In this document: piece by piece, positions 1 to 12,086 of the stretch | Position numbering within the stretch: the stretch's first letter is position 1 | Layout: every line of letters starts with the position of its first letter | Assembly (NCBI RefSeq): GCF_036053395.1 | Contig: NZ_CP107942.1 | Span: 7,644,501 to 7,708,500 of the forward strand | DNA: 64,000 nt | Origin: Actinoplanes sp. NBC_00393 | Lineage (GTDB): Bacteria > Actinomycetota > Actinomycetes > Mycobacteriales > Micromonosporaceae | Reading direction: 5' to 3' | Position numbers and translations under genes: made by a program | Notes under the pieces: generated by a model | Told to the model about the DNA's origin: nothing | Databases searched by the model: none | The model's input: the letters and a program-made list of their open reading frames with translations, nothing else

Positions 1-678
1 GGTCTTGCCCTTGTTCTGGTCGATGAAGCTCTCGGCGAAGGTGCCGTTCTGCTTCGCCTTGTCCCAGCCGAGAACCTGGACGGTCTTGCCCTTGGCCTGG
101 TTGTAGTGCGCCACACCGTCGGCGAAGCCGTCCATGAAGATGGTGACCGGCGGGATCTTCAGGCCGCCGTAGGTGGCCACCTTGCCCGACTTCGAGTAGC
201 CCGCGGCCAGGTAGCCGGCGAGGAACGCGGCCTGGTGGGTGGCGAACTGCATCGGGTAGACGTTGTCACCCGAGCTGCCGCTGTCGACGATGCCGAACTG
301 CGAGTCGGCGCTCTCGCCCGCGACCTTCTTGGTGGCGTCGCCCATCAGGCCGCCGACCGCGAGGATGAAGTTGCACTTCTTGCTGACCGCGCCACGGAGG
401 CCGGGCTCGTAGTCCGCCTCGGACGACGAAGCCGTGTACGAGGTCTTGATGTTGCTCTGCTCACCCTTGGCGGCCTCGAGGCCGGCCCAGGCGGAGGCGT
501 TGAACGACTTGTCGTCGATGCCGCCGAGGTCGGTGACCATGCAGGCCGCGTACTCCGCCGCGGCGGAGCTGCCACCGGTCGGGGTCTCGTCAGGGGCGTC
601 GCCACAGGCAGCGGCAGCGAGCGTCAGCCCACCTGCCGCGAGAATCGCCACGATCCGCTTCCCACGTACTGGGCGCAA
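1..678 (-). CDS. BMP/PnrA-family substrate-binding lipoprotein (3' part cut by window edge)
   Basis: Periplasmic-type binding component of a nucleoside/BMP-family ABC importer, anchored as a lipoprotein. The 226 residues present start at a TTG codon placed 5 nt after a strong AAGGAGG (plus-strand CCTCC at 684-688). They begin with a basic segment, a hydrophobic stretch and the lipobox LTLAAAAC followed by Gly-Asp. The mature part has the family pattern VTDLGGIDDKSFN near residues 46-58, then FILAVGG and a Gly-rich DSGSSGDNVYPMQFATHQ region. The reading frame is open to base 1, so the C-terminal part lies outside the window, as presumably do the permease and ATPase genes. Substrate (purine nucleosides are usual for the family) cannot be fixed from sequence. 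No ATG competes with the TTG start. Confidence 0.9.
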   Translation of the reverse strand, partial: MRPVRGKRIVAILAAGGLTLAAAACGDAPDETPTGGSSAAAEYAACMVTDLGGIDDKSFNASAWAGLEAAKGEQSNIKTSYTASSSEADYEPGLRGAVSKKCNFILAVGGLMGDATKKVAGESADSQFGIVDSGSSGDNVYPMQFATHQAAFLAGYLAAGYSKSGKVATYGGLKIPPVTIFMDGFADGVAHYNQAKGKTVQVLGWDKAKQNGTFAESFIDQNKGKT

Positions 679-974
679 GACGCCCTCCTTCCACTGCTCA
701 CCGAATCCGTACGGTGAATCTCAGGTCGGCAGCGTAGCCGTGGCCAAACGCCCCGGCAGAGGATCGTTCCGGACTGTTCGCGCACCGTTACCTGGTTGCA
801 ATCCCAGGTCCCGGTCGAGACGTTTCTGTATCACGTTGTACGCCCGGGAAACGGGCAACCCGGATATCATGCGGCTCTTCGAAGGCGCGGGTGGCCAGCG
901 CACTGTTATCAGCACCTTAACAGTCGTTAATGCCAAAAAGGCTGATTCAGCGCGACAAATGAATCGCGCACCGC
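679..974. other. Intergenic region upstream of the BMP lipoprotein
   Basis: No credible gene is seen here. It carries the 5' region of the minus-strand lipoprotein gene and the 3' flank of the YihY gene. The stretch around 900-965 is AT-richer than its surroundings and contains a TTAAC-AGTC-GTTAA inverted repeat at 917-930, the best operator or promoter candidate in the interval. Confidence 0.5.
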
Positions 975-1904
975 TTAGTGATCGCCGCGCGGCCCAGTGT
1001 GCCTGATCCAGATGTTCTGGCCCACCGGGGCGGTCTTGTCGTCCGCCGACAGGTCCACCACCCGGCCGTGCGGGCTGGTCGCCGCCCAGGCCGCGCCGAA
1101 CAGCAGCAGCTGGTTGAAGACGTACAGGTAGACCAGGGCGCCGACGGCCGAGCCGACCAGCGCGTACGCCGGATTGCGCTCGACGAGAGCGACGAACGAG
1201 CGGCCCACGGTGTTGAGCAGCATGATGCCGATGCCGACCTGGAGCACCGGCGGCGCCATCCGGCGGGCGGTCATCCGCAGCCGCGGCACCGCGGCCAGCA
1301 GGGCCGCCGCCAGCAGCATGTTCACGCCCAGGGTGAGCACCCAGCTGACGATCGAGAGGACCGTGGTGAATCCGCCCCCGGCCAACCAGTGCAGCAGCCG
1401 TTCCAGGCCGTAGACGGCGAGCTGGGAGAGCGCCAGCAGGAGCAGGACGCCGATCAGCACCACCAGGTCGACCACCTGACGTACGCCGATGTAGCCGGGC
1501 TGCTCCCGCAACTGCCAGATCAGGCGCTGTGAGGAGCGGATCGACTCGACCCAGCCGATGCCGGTGAACGTCAGGCCGAGGATGCCCACGATCCCGACGG
1601 TCTTCTTGCTGTCGACGATGGCCTGCACGTCCAGGAAGGGCAGGTTGTTCGCGAGGAAGTCGACGACCAGGTCGAACAGCTCGTTGTTGTTGGTCAGCAG
1701 GATGCCGAAGACCGAGTACCCGATGAGCAGCAGCGCGAAGATCGCGAAGAAGCCGTAGTAGGCGATCGCCGCGGCCAGCCGGCCACCTTGGACGTCCTCG
1801 TAGCGCAGGATCGCCCGGCACAGATGATCGAAGTACGGCGACCGGTAGCGCAGCGCCATGATCCGGGCCTCAGCCGCGTCATAAGCCCGGTCGATCGGAT
1901 TCAC
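975..1904 (-). CDS. YihY/BrkB-family integral membrane protein
   Basis: Polytopic membrane protein of the YihY/virulence factor BrkB family, 309 aa, the usual length. About six hydrophobic segments are visible, the first near residues 45-70 (AAIAYYGFFAIFALLLIGYS, a typical family signature), others near 103-120, 148-172, 190-215, 223-245 and 262-280. Family function is unsettled; the old RNase BN assignment is not supported for these proteins. It is the last gene of a minus-strand run trpS, RNA-ligase-like, yihY with short gaps (36 bp to the previous gene). In other actinobacteria yihY homologues also sit beside trpS, from memory, which supports linkage but not function. Confidence 0.88.
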   Translation of the reverse strand: MNPIDRAYDAAEARIMALRYRSPYFDHLCRAILRYEDVQGGRLAAAIAYYGFFAIFALLLIGYSVFGILLTNNNELFDLVVDFLANNLPFLDVQAIVDSKKTVGIVGILGLTFTGIGWVESIRSSQRLIWQLREQPGYIGVRQVVDLVVLIGVLLLLALSQLAVYGLERLLHWLAGGGFTTVLSIVSWVLTLGVNMLLAAALLAAVPRLRMTARRMAPPVLQVGIGIMLLNTVGRSFVALVERNPAYALVGSAVGALVYLYVFNQLLLFGAAWAATSPHGRVVDLSADDKTAPVGQNIWIRHTGPRGDH

Positions 1905-1940
1905 CGGCAGACCGTAACCGACATCACGCCGAACGAGGGC

Positions 1941-2474
1941 TCAGCCGAGCGGGAAGTCCCGCCGTGGGCGCCACGGGCCTTCTCCGCCGTGCGAGAACAA
2001 CGTGAAGTAGCCGACCTCGAAGCTGGCCGAGAATCCGGCCAGATCCTCGAAGACCGCGTCCAGCGACTCCGGTGGCACTTCCTGCGCGACAGTGACGTGC
2101 GGGTGATACGGGAACCGGGTGTCCCGCCGCACGTCCTCCGACCGTGTGATCGCCTCGGCCAGCAGCTCACACTCGCTGATGCCCCTTGCCAGCGTCACGA
2201 AAACCACCTCGGTGACCGGCCGGAAGGTGCCGGTCCCGCGCAGGTGGATGACGAACGGCGGCTGCGCCGAGGCGATGGCCTCGAGATGCTTCTCCACCGC
2301 CGGCAGCGCGTCGGTCGCCACCTCGGTCGGGCCGAGGAGGGTGACGTGTGCCGGCGTGTAGGCGGCCTGCGGATCGCCGGCCTCGGCACGCCGGCGGGTC
2401 AGCATCGAACCCCAGGGTTCCGGGATGTCGATGGCCACGCCGATGCGCGTGCGGGCCGGTACCGGTTCGGGCAC
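1941..2474 (-). CDS. 2'-5' RNA ligase / cyclic phosphodiesterase-like protein
   Basis: Member of the 2H phosphoesterase superfamily (LigT-like), 177 aa. Both catalytic HxT motifs are present: HVT at residues 43-45 (AHVTLLGP) and HVT at 126-128 (YHPHVTVAQ), separated by the usual distance. Members act on 2',3'-cyclic phosphates or 2'-5' linkages of RNA; which reaction this one performs is not visible. It starts 5 bp downstream of the trpS stop and is almost certainly co-transcribed with it, placing it with a tRNA charging gene. An RNA repair or tRNA-splicing-type role is a reasonable inference only. Confidence 0.85.
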   Translation of the reverse strand: MPEPVPARTRIGVAIDIPEPWGSMLTRRRAEAGDPQAAYTPAHVTLLGPTEVATDALPAVEKHLEAIASAQPPFVIHLRGTGTFRPVTEVVFVTLARGISECELLAEAITRSEDVRRDTRFPYHPHVTVAQEVPPESLDAVFEDLAGFSASFEVGYFTLFSHGGEGPWRPRRDFPLG

Positions 2475-2479
2475 CGCGG

Positions 2480-5739
<3,260 letters not shown>

Positions 5740-5776
5740 CGCTTCGAGCAGCCCTGCGGCGGGTATGGCACGTCCC

Positions 5777-5980
5777 ATGACGACCGAGACCGACCCGCCG
5801 CAGGACCAGCCCCGGGAGACGAACGAGCCCAACGAGTTCGGCTTCGGCGGGGAAGGCACCGCCCCGCAGCCCGAGCCGACCGGTGACGTCGACGGCGAGA
5901 GCGTCGCGATCCCGTCCGGGGACCTCACCGGCGCCATCACCGAGGCGATCGAGGAACGGCTCTCCGACGACGGCGACTGA
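5777..5980 (+). CDS. Small acidic hypothetical protein
   Basis: A 67-aa acidic, proline-rich soluble protein (MTTETDPPQDQP...) with a C-terminal segment GAITEAIEERLSDDGD that could form one helix. No domain is recognised. It follows galK by 37 bp on the same strand. Another in-frame ATG at 5765 (MARPMTT) stands closer to a GGCGGG stretch and is the alternative start. Codon use matches its neighbours, with strong GC3, which supports it being real; function is unknown. Confidence 0.55.
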   Translation: MTTETDPPQDQPRETNEPNEFGFGGEGTAPQPEPTGDVDGESVAIPSGDLTGAITEAIEERLSDDGD

Positions 5981-6096
5981 GCCTTTCGGGCCCCTCGCTG
6001 CCACCAATCCGAGGGGTGCCGTCGGCCTTTCGCCTGATCACCCGCAGGAGCGAGACCAGAGGCTCACCGGACGGGCACGCGGTTATGGTGTCCGGC

Positions 6097-6921
6097 ATGG
6101 GGGTCAGCCCACCGCACCTGCGCGATGACACCGCGCAGGGTGTCGCAGTCAGCGTCGATGCCGGTGACGACGCTGTCGTCTCCGTTCTGACGGTGCGGGG
6201 CTCCTGGGACGCGCCGCTGCGCTACCACACCTCGGTGACGCTGCGCCGATGCTTCACCGAGCATCCCGACGGCCTGATCGTCGACCTCGCCGGCCTGCTC
6301 GACCCCCACAGCGAAAGCGCCTCGACGTGGGTGACCGCCCAGCACGTCGCCGCCGGCCTGGAGCCGCCGGTGCACTTCGCCCTCTGTGTGCCCCCGGACC
6401 TGCCGCTGGCCGACCGGATGCAGGCGCTGGGGGCCGGCCGTTTCCTGCCGGTGTACGCGAAGGTCCGTCAGGCCCGGGTGGCCCTGGCCGGCCGGATACC
6501 CGGCACCGAGCGGGTGGCTGTGACCCTGCTGCCCGACCCGGACGCACCGAGCGTGGCCCGCAACCTGGTCGGCGACGCCTGTCTGCAGTGGGGCCTCGGG
6601 CACCTGCTGTATTCCAGCCGGCTGGTGATGTCCGAACTCGTGACGAACGCCGTCGAGCACGCCCGCACCGAGATCCGCGTGGTGGTGACCCGGCGTGGCG
6701 CCGGTCTGCACCTCTCGGTCGGCGACGGGGATCCCGTCCTGCCGCAGATGATCAGGCTGACCCGGCCGCGCCCGGACGTGCCGCTCGACGTACGCGGTCG
6801 CGGCCTGCGGACCGTGCACGAGACGGCCACGCTGTGGGGCGCCATGCTGGCCGAGAACGGCAAGGTGGTGTGGGCGACGATCCGGGCCCGTGACGAGGAC
6901 CCGGATCGGTCGTCCCGCTAG
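6097..6921 (+). CDS. STAS-like / HATPase_c fusion (anti-sigma-factor-like regulator)
   Basis: A 274-aa cytoplasmic protein with two parts. Residues 10-125 look like a STAS-type fold (VLTVRGSWDAPLRYH, then LIVDLAGLLDPHSESASTWV), as in anti-sigma antagonists. The C-terminal half carries a GHKL ATPase of the serine-kinase anti-sigma type: N box MSELVTNAVEHA, G1 box LSVGDGDP and G2 box VRGRGLRTVHE. Such ATPases phosphorylate or bind partner-switching proteins; the fusion of both elements suggests a self-contained switch, an inference. No sigma factor gene is adjacent. ATG at 6085 is an alternative start. It ends 3 bp from the convergent cysN stop. Confidence 0.75.
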   Translation: MGVSPPHLRDDTAQGVAVSVDAGDDAVVSVLTVRGSWDAPLRYHTSVTLRRCFTEHPDGLIVDLAGLLDPHSESASTWVTAQHVAAGLEPPVHFALCVPPDLPLADRMQALGAGRFLPVYAKVRQARVALAGRIPGTERVAVTLLPDPDAPSVARNLVGDACLQWGLGHLLYSSRLVMSELVTNAVEHARTEIRVVVTRRGAGLHLSVGDGDPVLPQMIRLTRPRPDVPLDVRGRGLRTVHETATLWGAMLAENGKVVWATIRARDEDPDRSSR

Positions 6922-6924
6922 GCG

Positions 6925-8223
6925 CTAGCTGGCCTCGATGATCATCCCGGCGCCGACGGTCCGGTTGGTGGTCTCGTCGATCAGGATGAAACCGCCGGTG
7001 GTCCGGTTACGCCGGTACTCGTCGGCGAGCAGCGGCACGGTGGTGCGCAGCCGGACCCGGCCGATCTCGTTGAGCGCGAGCTCGTTGGCCGACTCGTCGC
7101 GGTGCAGCGTGTTCACGTCGAGCCGGTACTGCACGCCGCGGACCACGGTCCGGGCGGTACGCGTGGTGTGCTTGATCGCGTACTTGCCGCCGACCCGCAG
7201 CGGGGCCGTCTCGTCCATCCAGCAGATCATCGCCTCGACGTCCTGAGCCGGCGTCGGGGCGTTGTGCGGACGGCAGATCATGTCACCGCGCGAGATGTCG
7301 ATCTCGTCAGTCAGGCGGACCGTCACCGACATCGGCGGGAAGGCCTCGTCGACCGGGCCGTCGGCGGTGTCGATCGACGCGATCGTGCTGGTCATCCCGG
7401 ACGGCAGGACCATCACGTCGTCGCCGGGCTTGAGGATCCCGGAGGACACCTGGCCGGCGTACCCGCGATAGTCGGTGACCGTGGTCGACTGCGGACGGAT
7501 CACGTACTGCACCGGGAACCGCACGTCGACCAGGTTGCGGTCGCTGGCGATGTGCACGTGCTCCAGGTGGTGCAGCAGGGACGGGCCTTCGTACCAGGGG
7601 CTGTTCTCCGAGCGGGTGGCGATGTTGTCACCGTTGAGCGCGGAGATCGGGATGATGGTCAGGTCCGGGGCGTCGAGTTTCGCGGCGAACGAGGTGAACT
7701 CGTCGGCGATCCGCTCGAAGACCTTCTGGTCCCAGTCGACCAGGTCCATCTTGTTGACGCACAGCACCAGGTGCGGCACCCGCAGCAGGCTGGTCAGGAA
7801 CGCGTGCCGGCGGGACTGCTCGACCAGGCCCTTGCGGGCGTCGACCAGGATCAGCGCCAGGTCGGCGGTGGAGGCGCCGGTGACCATGTTCCGGGTGTAC
7901 TGAATGTGCCCCGGGGTGTCGGCGATGATGAACTTGCGCCGCGGCGTGGCGAAGTACCGGTACGCCACGTCGATGGTGATGCCCTGCTCGCGCTCGGCGC
8001 GCAGGCCGTCGGTGAGCAGCGCGAGGTTCGTGTACTCGTCGCCGCGGGACGCGCTGGCGCTCTCCACGGCCTCGAGCTGGTCCTCGAAGATCGTCTTGGT
8101 GTCGAAGAGTAGGCGGCCGATCAGGGTCGACTTGCCGTCGTCGACGCTTCCGGCGGTGGCGAACCGCAGCAGGTCCATGCCACGCGAGGCGGCGGCGTCA
8201 GGCTGGATGACTGCCTGGCTCAT
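6925..8223 (-). CDS. cysN: Sulfate adenylyltransferase large subunit
   Basis: GTPase subunit of ATP sulfurylase, which with CysD makes adenosine 5'-phosphosulfate from sulfate and ATP, 432 aa. The P-loop GSVDDGKS is at residues 25-32, followed by DTPGH and the NKMD guanine-specificity motif, then the EF-Tu-like beta domains. It ends after domain 3: no C-terminal APS kinase (CysC) domain is attached, unlike the CysNC fusion of mycobacteria, and no cysC gene is seen nearby. The start ATG overlaps the cysD stop (TGATG), a sign of translational coupling. Confidence 0.95.
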   Translation of the reverse strand: MSQAVIQPDAAASRGMDLLRFATAGSVDDGKSTLIGRLLFDTKTIFEDQLEAVESASASRGDEYTNLALLTDGLRAEREQGITIDVAYRYFATPRRKFIIADTPGHIQYTRNMVTGASTADLALILVDARKGLVEQSRRHAFLTSLLRVPHLVLCVNKMDLVDWDQKVFERIADEFTSFAAKLDAPDLTIIPISALNGDNIATRSENSPWYEGPSLLHHLEHVHIASDRNLVDVRFPVQYVIRPQSTTVTDYRGYAGQVSSGILKPGDDVMVLPSGMTSTIASIDTADGPVDEAFPPMSVTVRLTDEIDISRGDMICRPHNAPTPAQDVEAMICWMDETAPLRVGGKYAIKHTTRTARTVVRGVQYRLDVNTLHRDESANELALNEIGRVRLRTTVPLLADEYRRNRTTGGFILIDETTNRTVGAGMIIEAS

Positions 8224-9134
8224 CAGAAGTAACCCTCTCGCTTGCGGTCTTCCATCGCGGCCTCGGAGACCTTGTCGTCGCCACGGGTGGCGCCGCGCTC
8301 GGTGATCCGGGTGGCAGCGACCTCGTCGATCACCTTGTCCACCGTGTCGGCGTCGGAGAGCACGGCCGCGGTCTGCGACGCGTCACCGACCGTCCGGTAC
8401 CGCACCCGGCGGACCTCGGAGGTCTCGCCGTCGCGCAGCCGGATGAACTCGTTGACCGCGTAGAACATCCCGTTGCGCTCGACGACCTCGCGGTCGTGGG
8501 CGTAGTAGATGCTCGGCAGCGGGATCTTCTCCTTGGCGATGTAGTGCCAGACGTCCAGCTCGGTCCAGTTGGAGAGCGGGAACACCCGGATCGACTCGCC
8601 CGGGTGGTGCCGGCCGTTGTAGAGCGCCCAGAGCTCGGGCCGCTGGTTCTTCGGGTCCCACTGGCCGAACTCGTCGCGGAAGCTGAACATCCGCTCCTTG
8701 GCCCGGGCCTTCTCCTCGTCCCGGCGGGCGCCGCCGAAGAGCGCGTCGAAGCGGTACTTCTCCACCGCGTTCAGCAGCACCGGCGTCTGGATCCGGTTAC
8801 GGGTGCCGTCCGGCAGCTCGCGGACCAGTCCGGTGTCGATCGCCTCCTGCACGCTGGCGATCACCAGGTTCAGGCCGAGCGTGGCCACCCGGCTGTCCCG
8901 GTACTCCAGGACCTCGGGGAAGTTGTGGCCGGTGTCGACGTGCATGACCGGGAACGGGATGCGCGCGGGGGCGAACGCCTTCTCGGCGAGACGCAGCATC
9001 ACGATCGAGTCCTTGCCGCCGGAGAAGAGCAGCACGGGGCGCTCGAACTCGGCCATGACCTCCCGCATGACGAAGATGCTCTCGGCTTCGAGAGCATCGA
9101 GATGCGAGACGCGGTAGGGCTTCGTCTGGCTCAT
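8223..9134 (-). CDS. cysD: Sulfate adenylyltransferase small subunit
   Basis: ATP-binding subunit of ATP sulfurylase, 303 aa, normal length. The PP-loop SGGKDS is at residues 38-43, followed by the family segments MHVDTGHNFPEVLEYRD and FGGARRDEEKARAKER. It forms the heterodimer with CysN encoded directly downstream. The gene lies 48 bp after cysQ, so cysQ-cysD-cysN form one sulfate-activation operon. Regulation by sulfur source is expected but no operator was recognised. Confidence 0.96.
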   Translation of the reverse strand: MSQTKPYRVSHLDALEAESIFVMREVMAEFERPVLLFSGGKDSIVMLRLAEKAFAPARIPFPVMHVDTGHNFPEVLEYRDSRVATLGLNLVIASVQEAIDTGLVRELPDGTRNRIQTPVLLNAVEKYRFDALFGGARRDEEKARAKERMFSFRDEFGQWDPKNQRPELWALYNGRHHPGESIRVFPLSNWTELDVWHYIAKEKIPLPSIYYAHDREVVERNGMFYAVNEFIRLRDGETSEVRRVRYRTVGDASQTAAVLSDADTVDKVIDEVAATRITERGATRGDDKVSEAAMEDRKREGYF

Positions 9135-9182
9135 GGGTTCAGTCCCCAGACCTTTCGGGGTTATCGGCCGGTTTCCGGTTCG

Positions 9183-10076
9183 TCATTGTTGCGGAAGATG
9201 CCGCTGTAGCGCAGCAAGCAACCGAGGAGCGAGATCTTTGCGACAGACGACGAGGTCGGGAAGCTTGGGATCGGCTTCGTTGTAGCTCAACGGTGAGCCG
9301 TCGATACGTGACGCGTGCAACCCCGTGGCCAATGCCACAGCAACCGGAGCGGCCGAGTCCCACTCGTACTGTCCGCCGGCGTGCACGTAGGCGTCCGCCT
9401 CGCCGCTGATCACCGCCGCGATCTTCACACCGGCCGAGCCCATCGGCACCAGCTCGGCGCCGAGCTCCTCGGCGAGCGTGGTGACGAACGCGGGCGGACG
9501 GGTCCGGCTGGCCGCGATCCGGATCGCGCCGCCGGTCGCCGCCTCCAGCGGCATCGGCGGGTAGGCCGGCGGTTTGTCGGTGGCCAGGGTGCGGTGCTGC
9601 GCGGGCATCGCCACCGCGCCGGCCGCGAGACAGGACGGGTTCGACGAGTCGGCGGTCCAGAGCGCCACGTGTACGGCCCAGTCGGTGCGGCCCTCCTCGG
9701 AGAACTCCCGGGTGCCGTCGAGCGGGTCGACGATCCAGACCCGCGAGGCGCCGAGCCGGTCCGGGCGGACCGTGGTGCTCTCCTCACCCTCCGGCCAGGC
9801 GACCCGGGCGTGCTCGTCCTCCTCGGAGAGCACCGCGTCAGCCGGACGCCAGCGGGCCAGCTCAGCCCGGAGAAGGTCGTGCGCGGCCTGGTCACCGGCG
9901 GCCTTGAGAGCCTTCGGGTCGGCGTACCCCATCTCGTTGCGAACCTGGAGAAGCACCTGGCCGGCGCGGTCGGCCAGCCAGCGGGCGAACGCGGCGTCGA
10001 TCACCGGCGGTGTGCCGTTCTCGCCGGCGTCCCGCTGACCAGCAATGCGTGCCGACGTCTTCGTCTGCTCGCCCAT
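9183..10076 (-). CDS. cysQ: 3'(2'),5'-bisphosphate nucleotidase
   Basis: Lithium-sensitive inositol-monophosphatase-superfamily enzyme that hydrolyses 3'-phosphoadenosine 5'-phosphate (PAP) to AMP, removing the inhibitory by-product of sulfate activation; 297 aa. Metal ligands are visible in SEEDE (residues 84-88), WIVDPLDGT (114-122) and the later WDSAAPVAVA motif. GAGGAG precedes the ATG at suitable spacing. It is first in the cysQ-cysD-cysN operon, which fits the PAP-recycling assignment better than inositol phosphatase. Confidence 0.92.
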   Translation of the reverse strand: MGEQTKTSARIAGQRDAGENGTPPVIDAAFARWLADRAGQVLLQVRNEMGYADPKALKAAGDQAAHDLLRAELARWRPADAVLSEEDEHARVAWPEGEESTTVRPDRLGASRVWIVDPLDGTREFSEEGRTDWAVHVALWTADSSNPSCLAAGAVAMPAQHRTLATDKPPAYPPMPLEAATGGAIRIAASRTRPPAFVTTLAEELGAELVPMGSAGVKIAAVISGEADAYVHAGGQYEWDSAAPVAVALATGLHASRIDGSPLSYNEADPKLPDLVVCRKDLAPRLLAALQRHLPQQ

Positions 10077-10116
10077 CGTCTAGCTCCTCACTTCGCCTCT
10101 CGGCAGCCAGCGACCT

Positions 10117-11946
10117 TCAGTACGCTCCGGATGACCGCGCCACCGCGGTCACCGTCCTGAGCAGGATCACCAGATCCAGGCTCAGGGACCAGTTCTCGAC
10201 ATAGCGAAGGTCGAGCCGGACCGCCTCCTCCCAGGAGAGGTCGGAGCGCCCGGAGACCTGCCACAGGCCGGTCATGCCGGGCTTGACCGCCAGCCGGCGC
10301 CGCACATCGTCGGCGTAGGCGGCAACCTCCGTCGGCAACGGCGGCCGTGGACCGACCAGCGACATCTGCCCCAGCAGGACGTTGAGCAGCTGCGGGAGCT
10401 CGTCCAGCGAGAACCTGCGCAACCACCGTCCGACCGGGGTGACCCGCGGGTCGTCGCGGATTTTGAAGAGCACACCGTCGTGCTCGTTGAGGTGCCTCAA
10501 CTCGCTCAGGCGAGCCTCGGCGTCGATATACATGCTGCGGAACTTGAAGATCCGGAAATGACGGCCGTCACGTCCCACGCGCACTTGCCGAAAGAGTACC
10601 GGGCCACGCGACGTAAGGCTCACGCAGAGCGCCACGCCCAGGAGCACCGGACCGAAAAGGATCAGGAGCAGGAGCGCACCTGCACGATCGACCACGTCCT
10701 TGACCAGGCGCGATCCGCCATGCAGCCGGGGATGTTCGACGTGCAGCATGGGCAGGCCGTCGAACGGCCGGATCGTGGTACGCGCACCGGCCACATCGAC
10801 CAGCGCGCTGGCCACCACGAGGTCCACCTCGTCCCGCTCGAGCTGCCAGGCCAGCCGGCGTACCGCGGCACCGTCCAGTTCGGGGCAGCTGGTCACCACG
10901 ACGGTGTCCGCGTCCGCCTGCTCCACCGCGCTGGCCACGTCGTCGAACGTGCCGTAGACGGTCAGATCGGTCACGCCGATCCCGTCGGCGCCCGGTGGCA
11001 GGCAGGCGCCGACCACCTCCAGACCGTGATAGCGCTCGCGGCGCAGCTGCCGGGTGATGCCGATGACCGACAGCTCGTGGCCGACCACGATCACTCGTCG
11101 GAGGTTCTCGCCGTGTGCCCGGGCGAGATGCAGCCGCTTGCGGAGCACGAACCGGGCCACCACGACGGCGGCTATCGCGACCGGCAGAGCGACCAGAACG
11201 TACGAGCGGGCCAGGTCCAGATCGAGGGCGTAGGACACGACCGAGGCGCCCGCAATCAGGCTGACCCCACCGCGGATCACCCGTTGGTACTCGTCGCTGC
11301 CGACGAAGAGATAGCGCCGCTCGTACGCCCGGAAGAAGGCCAGCACGACCAGGAGCGCGGCCGGGAGCAGCGCGGAGAGGATCAGGTACCCGCGGTTGTA
11401 CGCGGTCACCCCGTCCCCGAAGCGGATCATGAAGGTCACGACTCCGGCGACCACCCCGGCGACCAGGTCGCAGAGGACGAGCGCCCAGACGTACCGGCGT
11501 TCCCAGAGCTGCCGCCGCGACATCGCCGCATGCCGGCCGCGGGCCCGCACGAACGGGCGGTTGGCCGCACGGGCGGCCTGCGAGCGGCTGGGCCGGGTGG
11601 ACCAGTGCCGCTCCATCGCATGATTGCGGGCCGGGTCGGGGGCGGATCGTACGTTGCGGGGCGCGGCGTTGCGCTCTCCGGCGCCGGCCGGTGGCGGGCT
11701 CAGCGGCGCCACCGGGCCGGGAATCTGGTTGAGTGCCGGTCCCCGGCGCGGCGGTCGCTGCGGCCCCTGGTTCGCCGGGGGATGATTCGCCAGGCCGTAC
11801 CCGGGCGACGGATCCGGCCGGATTCCGGCCGGGCCCGCCCGGTGCTCAGCCGCAGTTCGGCGGGCCGGCTCAGGCCGGATCACCGGCAGGACCGCCGTCG
11901 GCTCGGTCAACGCGCCCGCCCGGTCCTCGGACACGTCCTGCGACAT
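10117..11946 (-). CDS. Exopolysaccharide-type polyprenyl glycosylphosphotransferase
   Basis: Membrane initiating sugar transferase (WbaP/CpsE-like) that loads a sugar-1-phosphate onto undecaprenyl phosphate, 609 aa. Order: a Pro/Arg-rich disordered cytoplasmic N-terminus of about 150 residues, a group of about five TM segments (roughly 150-275), a CoA-binding-like middle domain, another TM near 425, then the bacterial sugar transferase domain with FRIFKFRSM, RRFSLDELPQLLNVL and MSLVGPRPPLP. It stands alone, 40 bp before cysQ on the same strand; no other capsule genes flank it. The long N-terminal tail is unusual but common in actinomycetes. Confidence 0.9.
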   Translation of the reverse strand: MSQDVSEDRAGALTEPTAVLPVIRPEPARRTAAEHRAGPAGIRPDPSPGYGLANHPPANQGPQRPPRRGPALNQIPGPVAPLSPPPAGAGERNAAPRNVRSAPDPARNHAMERHWSTRPSRSQAARAANRPFVRARGRHAAMSRRQLWERRYVWALVLCDLVAGVVAGVVTFMIRFGDGVTAYNRGYLILSALLPAALLVVLAFFRAYERRYLFVGSDEYQRVIRGGVSLIAGASVVSYALDLDLARSYVLVALPVAIAAVVVARFVLRKRLHLARAHGENLRRVIVVGHELSVIGITRQLRRERYHGLEVVGACLPPGADGIGVTDLTVYGTFDDVASAVEQADADTVVVTSCPELDGAAVRRLAWQLERDEVDLVVASALVDVAGARTTIRPFDGLPMLHVEHPRLHGGSRLVKDVVDRAGALLLLILFGPVLLGVALCVSLTSRGPVLFRQVRVGRDGRHFRIFKFRSMYIDAEARLSELRHLNEHDGVLFKIRDDPRVTPVGRWLRRFSLDELPQLLNVLLGQMSLVGPRPPLPTEVAAYADDVRRRLAVKPGMTGLWQVSGRSDLSWEEAVRLDLRYVENWSLSLDLVILLRTVTAVARSSGAY

Positions 11947-12086
11947 CCCTCGAACCTCCCCGTCCCGTCGACCGGCGCACCGATTGCGTGCGTCCGTGTG
12001 ACCAACGGATGGACGGTGGAGCGCGTCACGGGATGACTAGGCGGACAAAACGACCCAAACGGATTCTTTGTTTCGTCCCACGAAGA

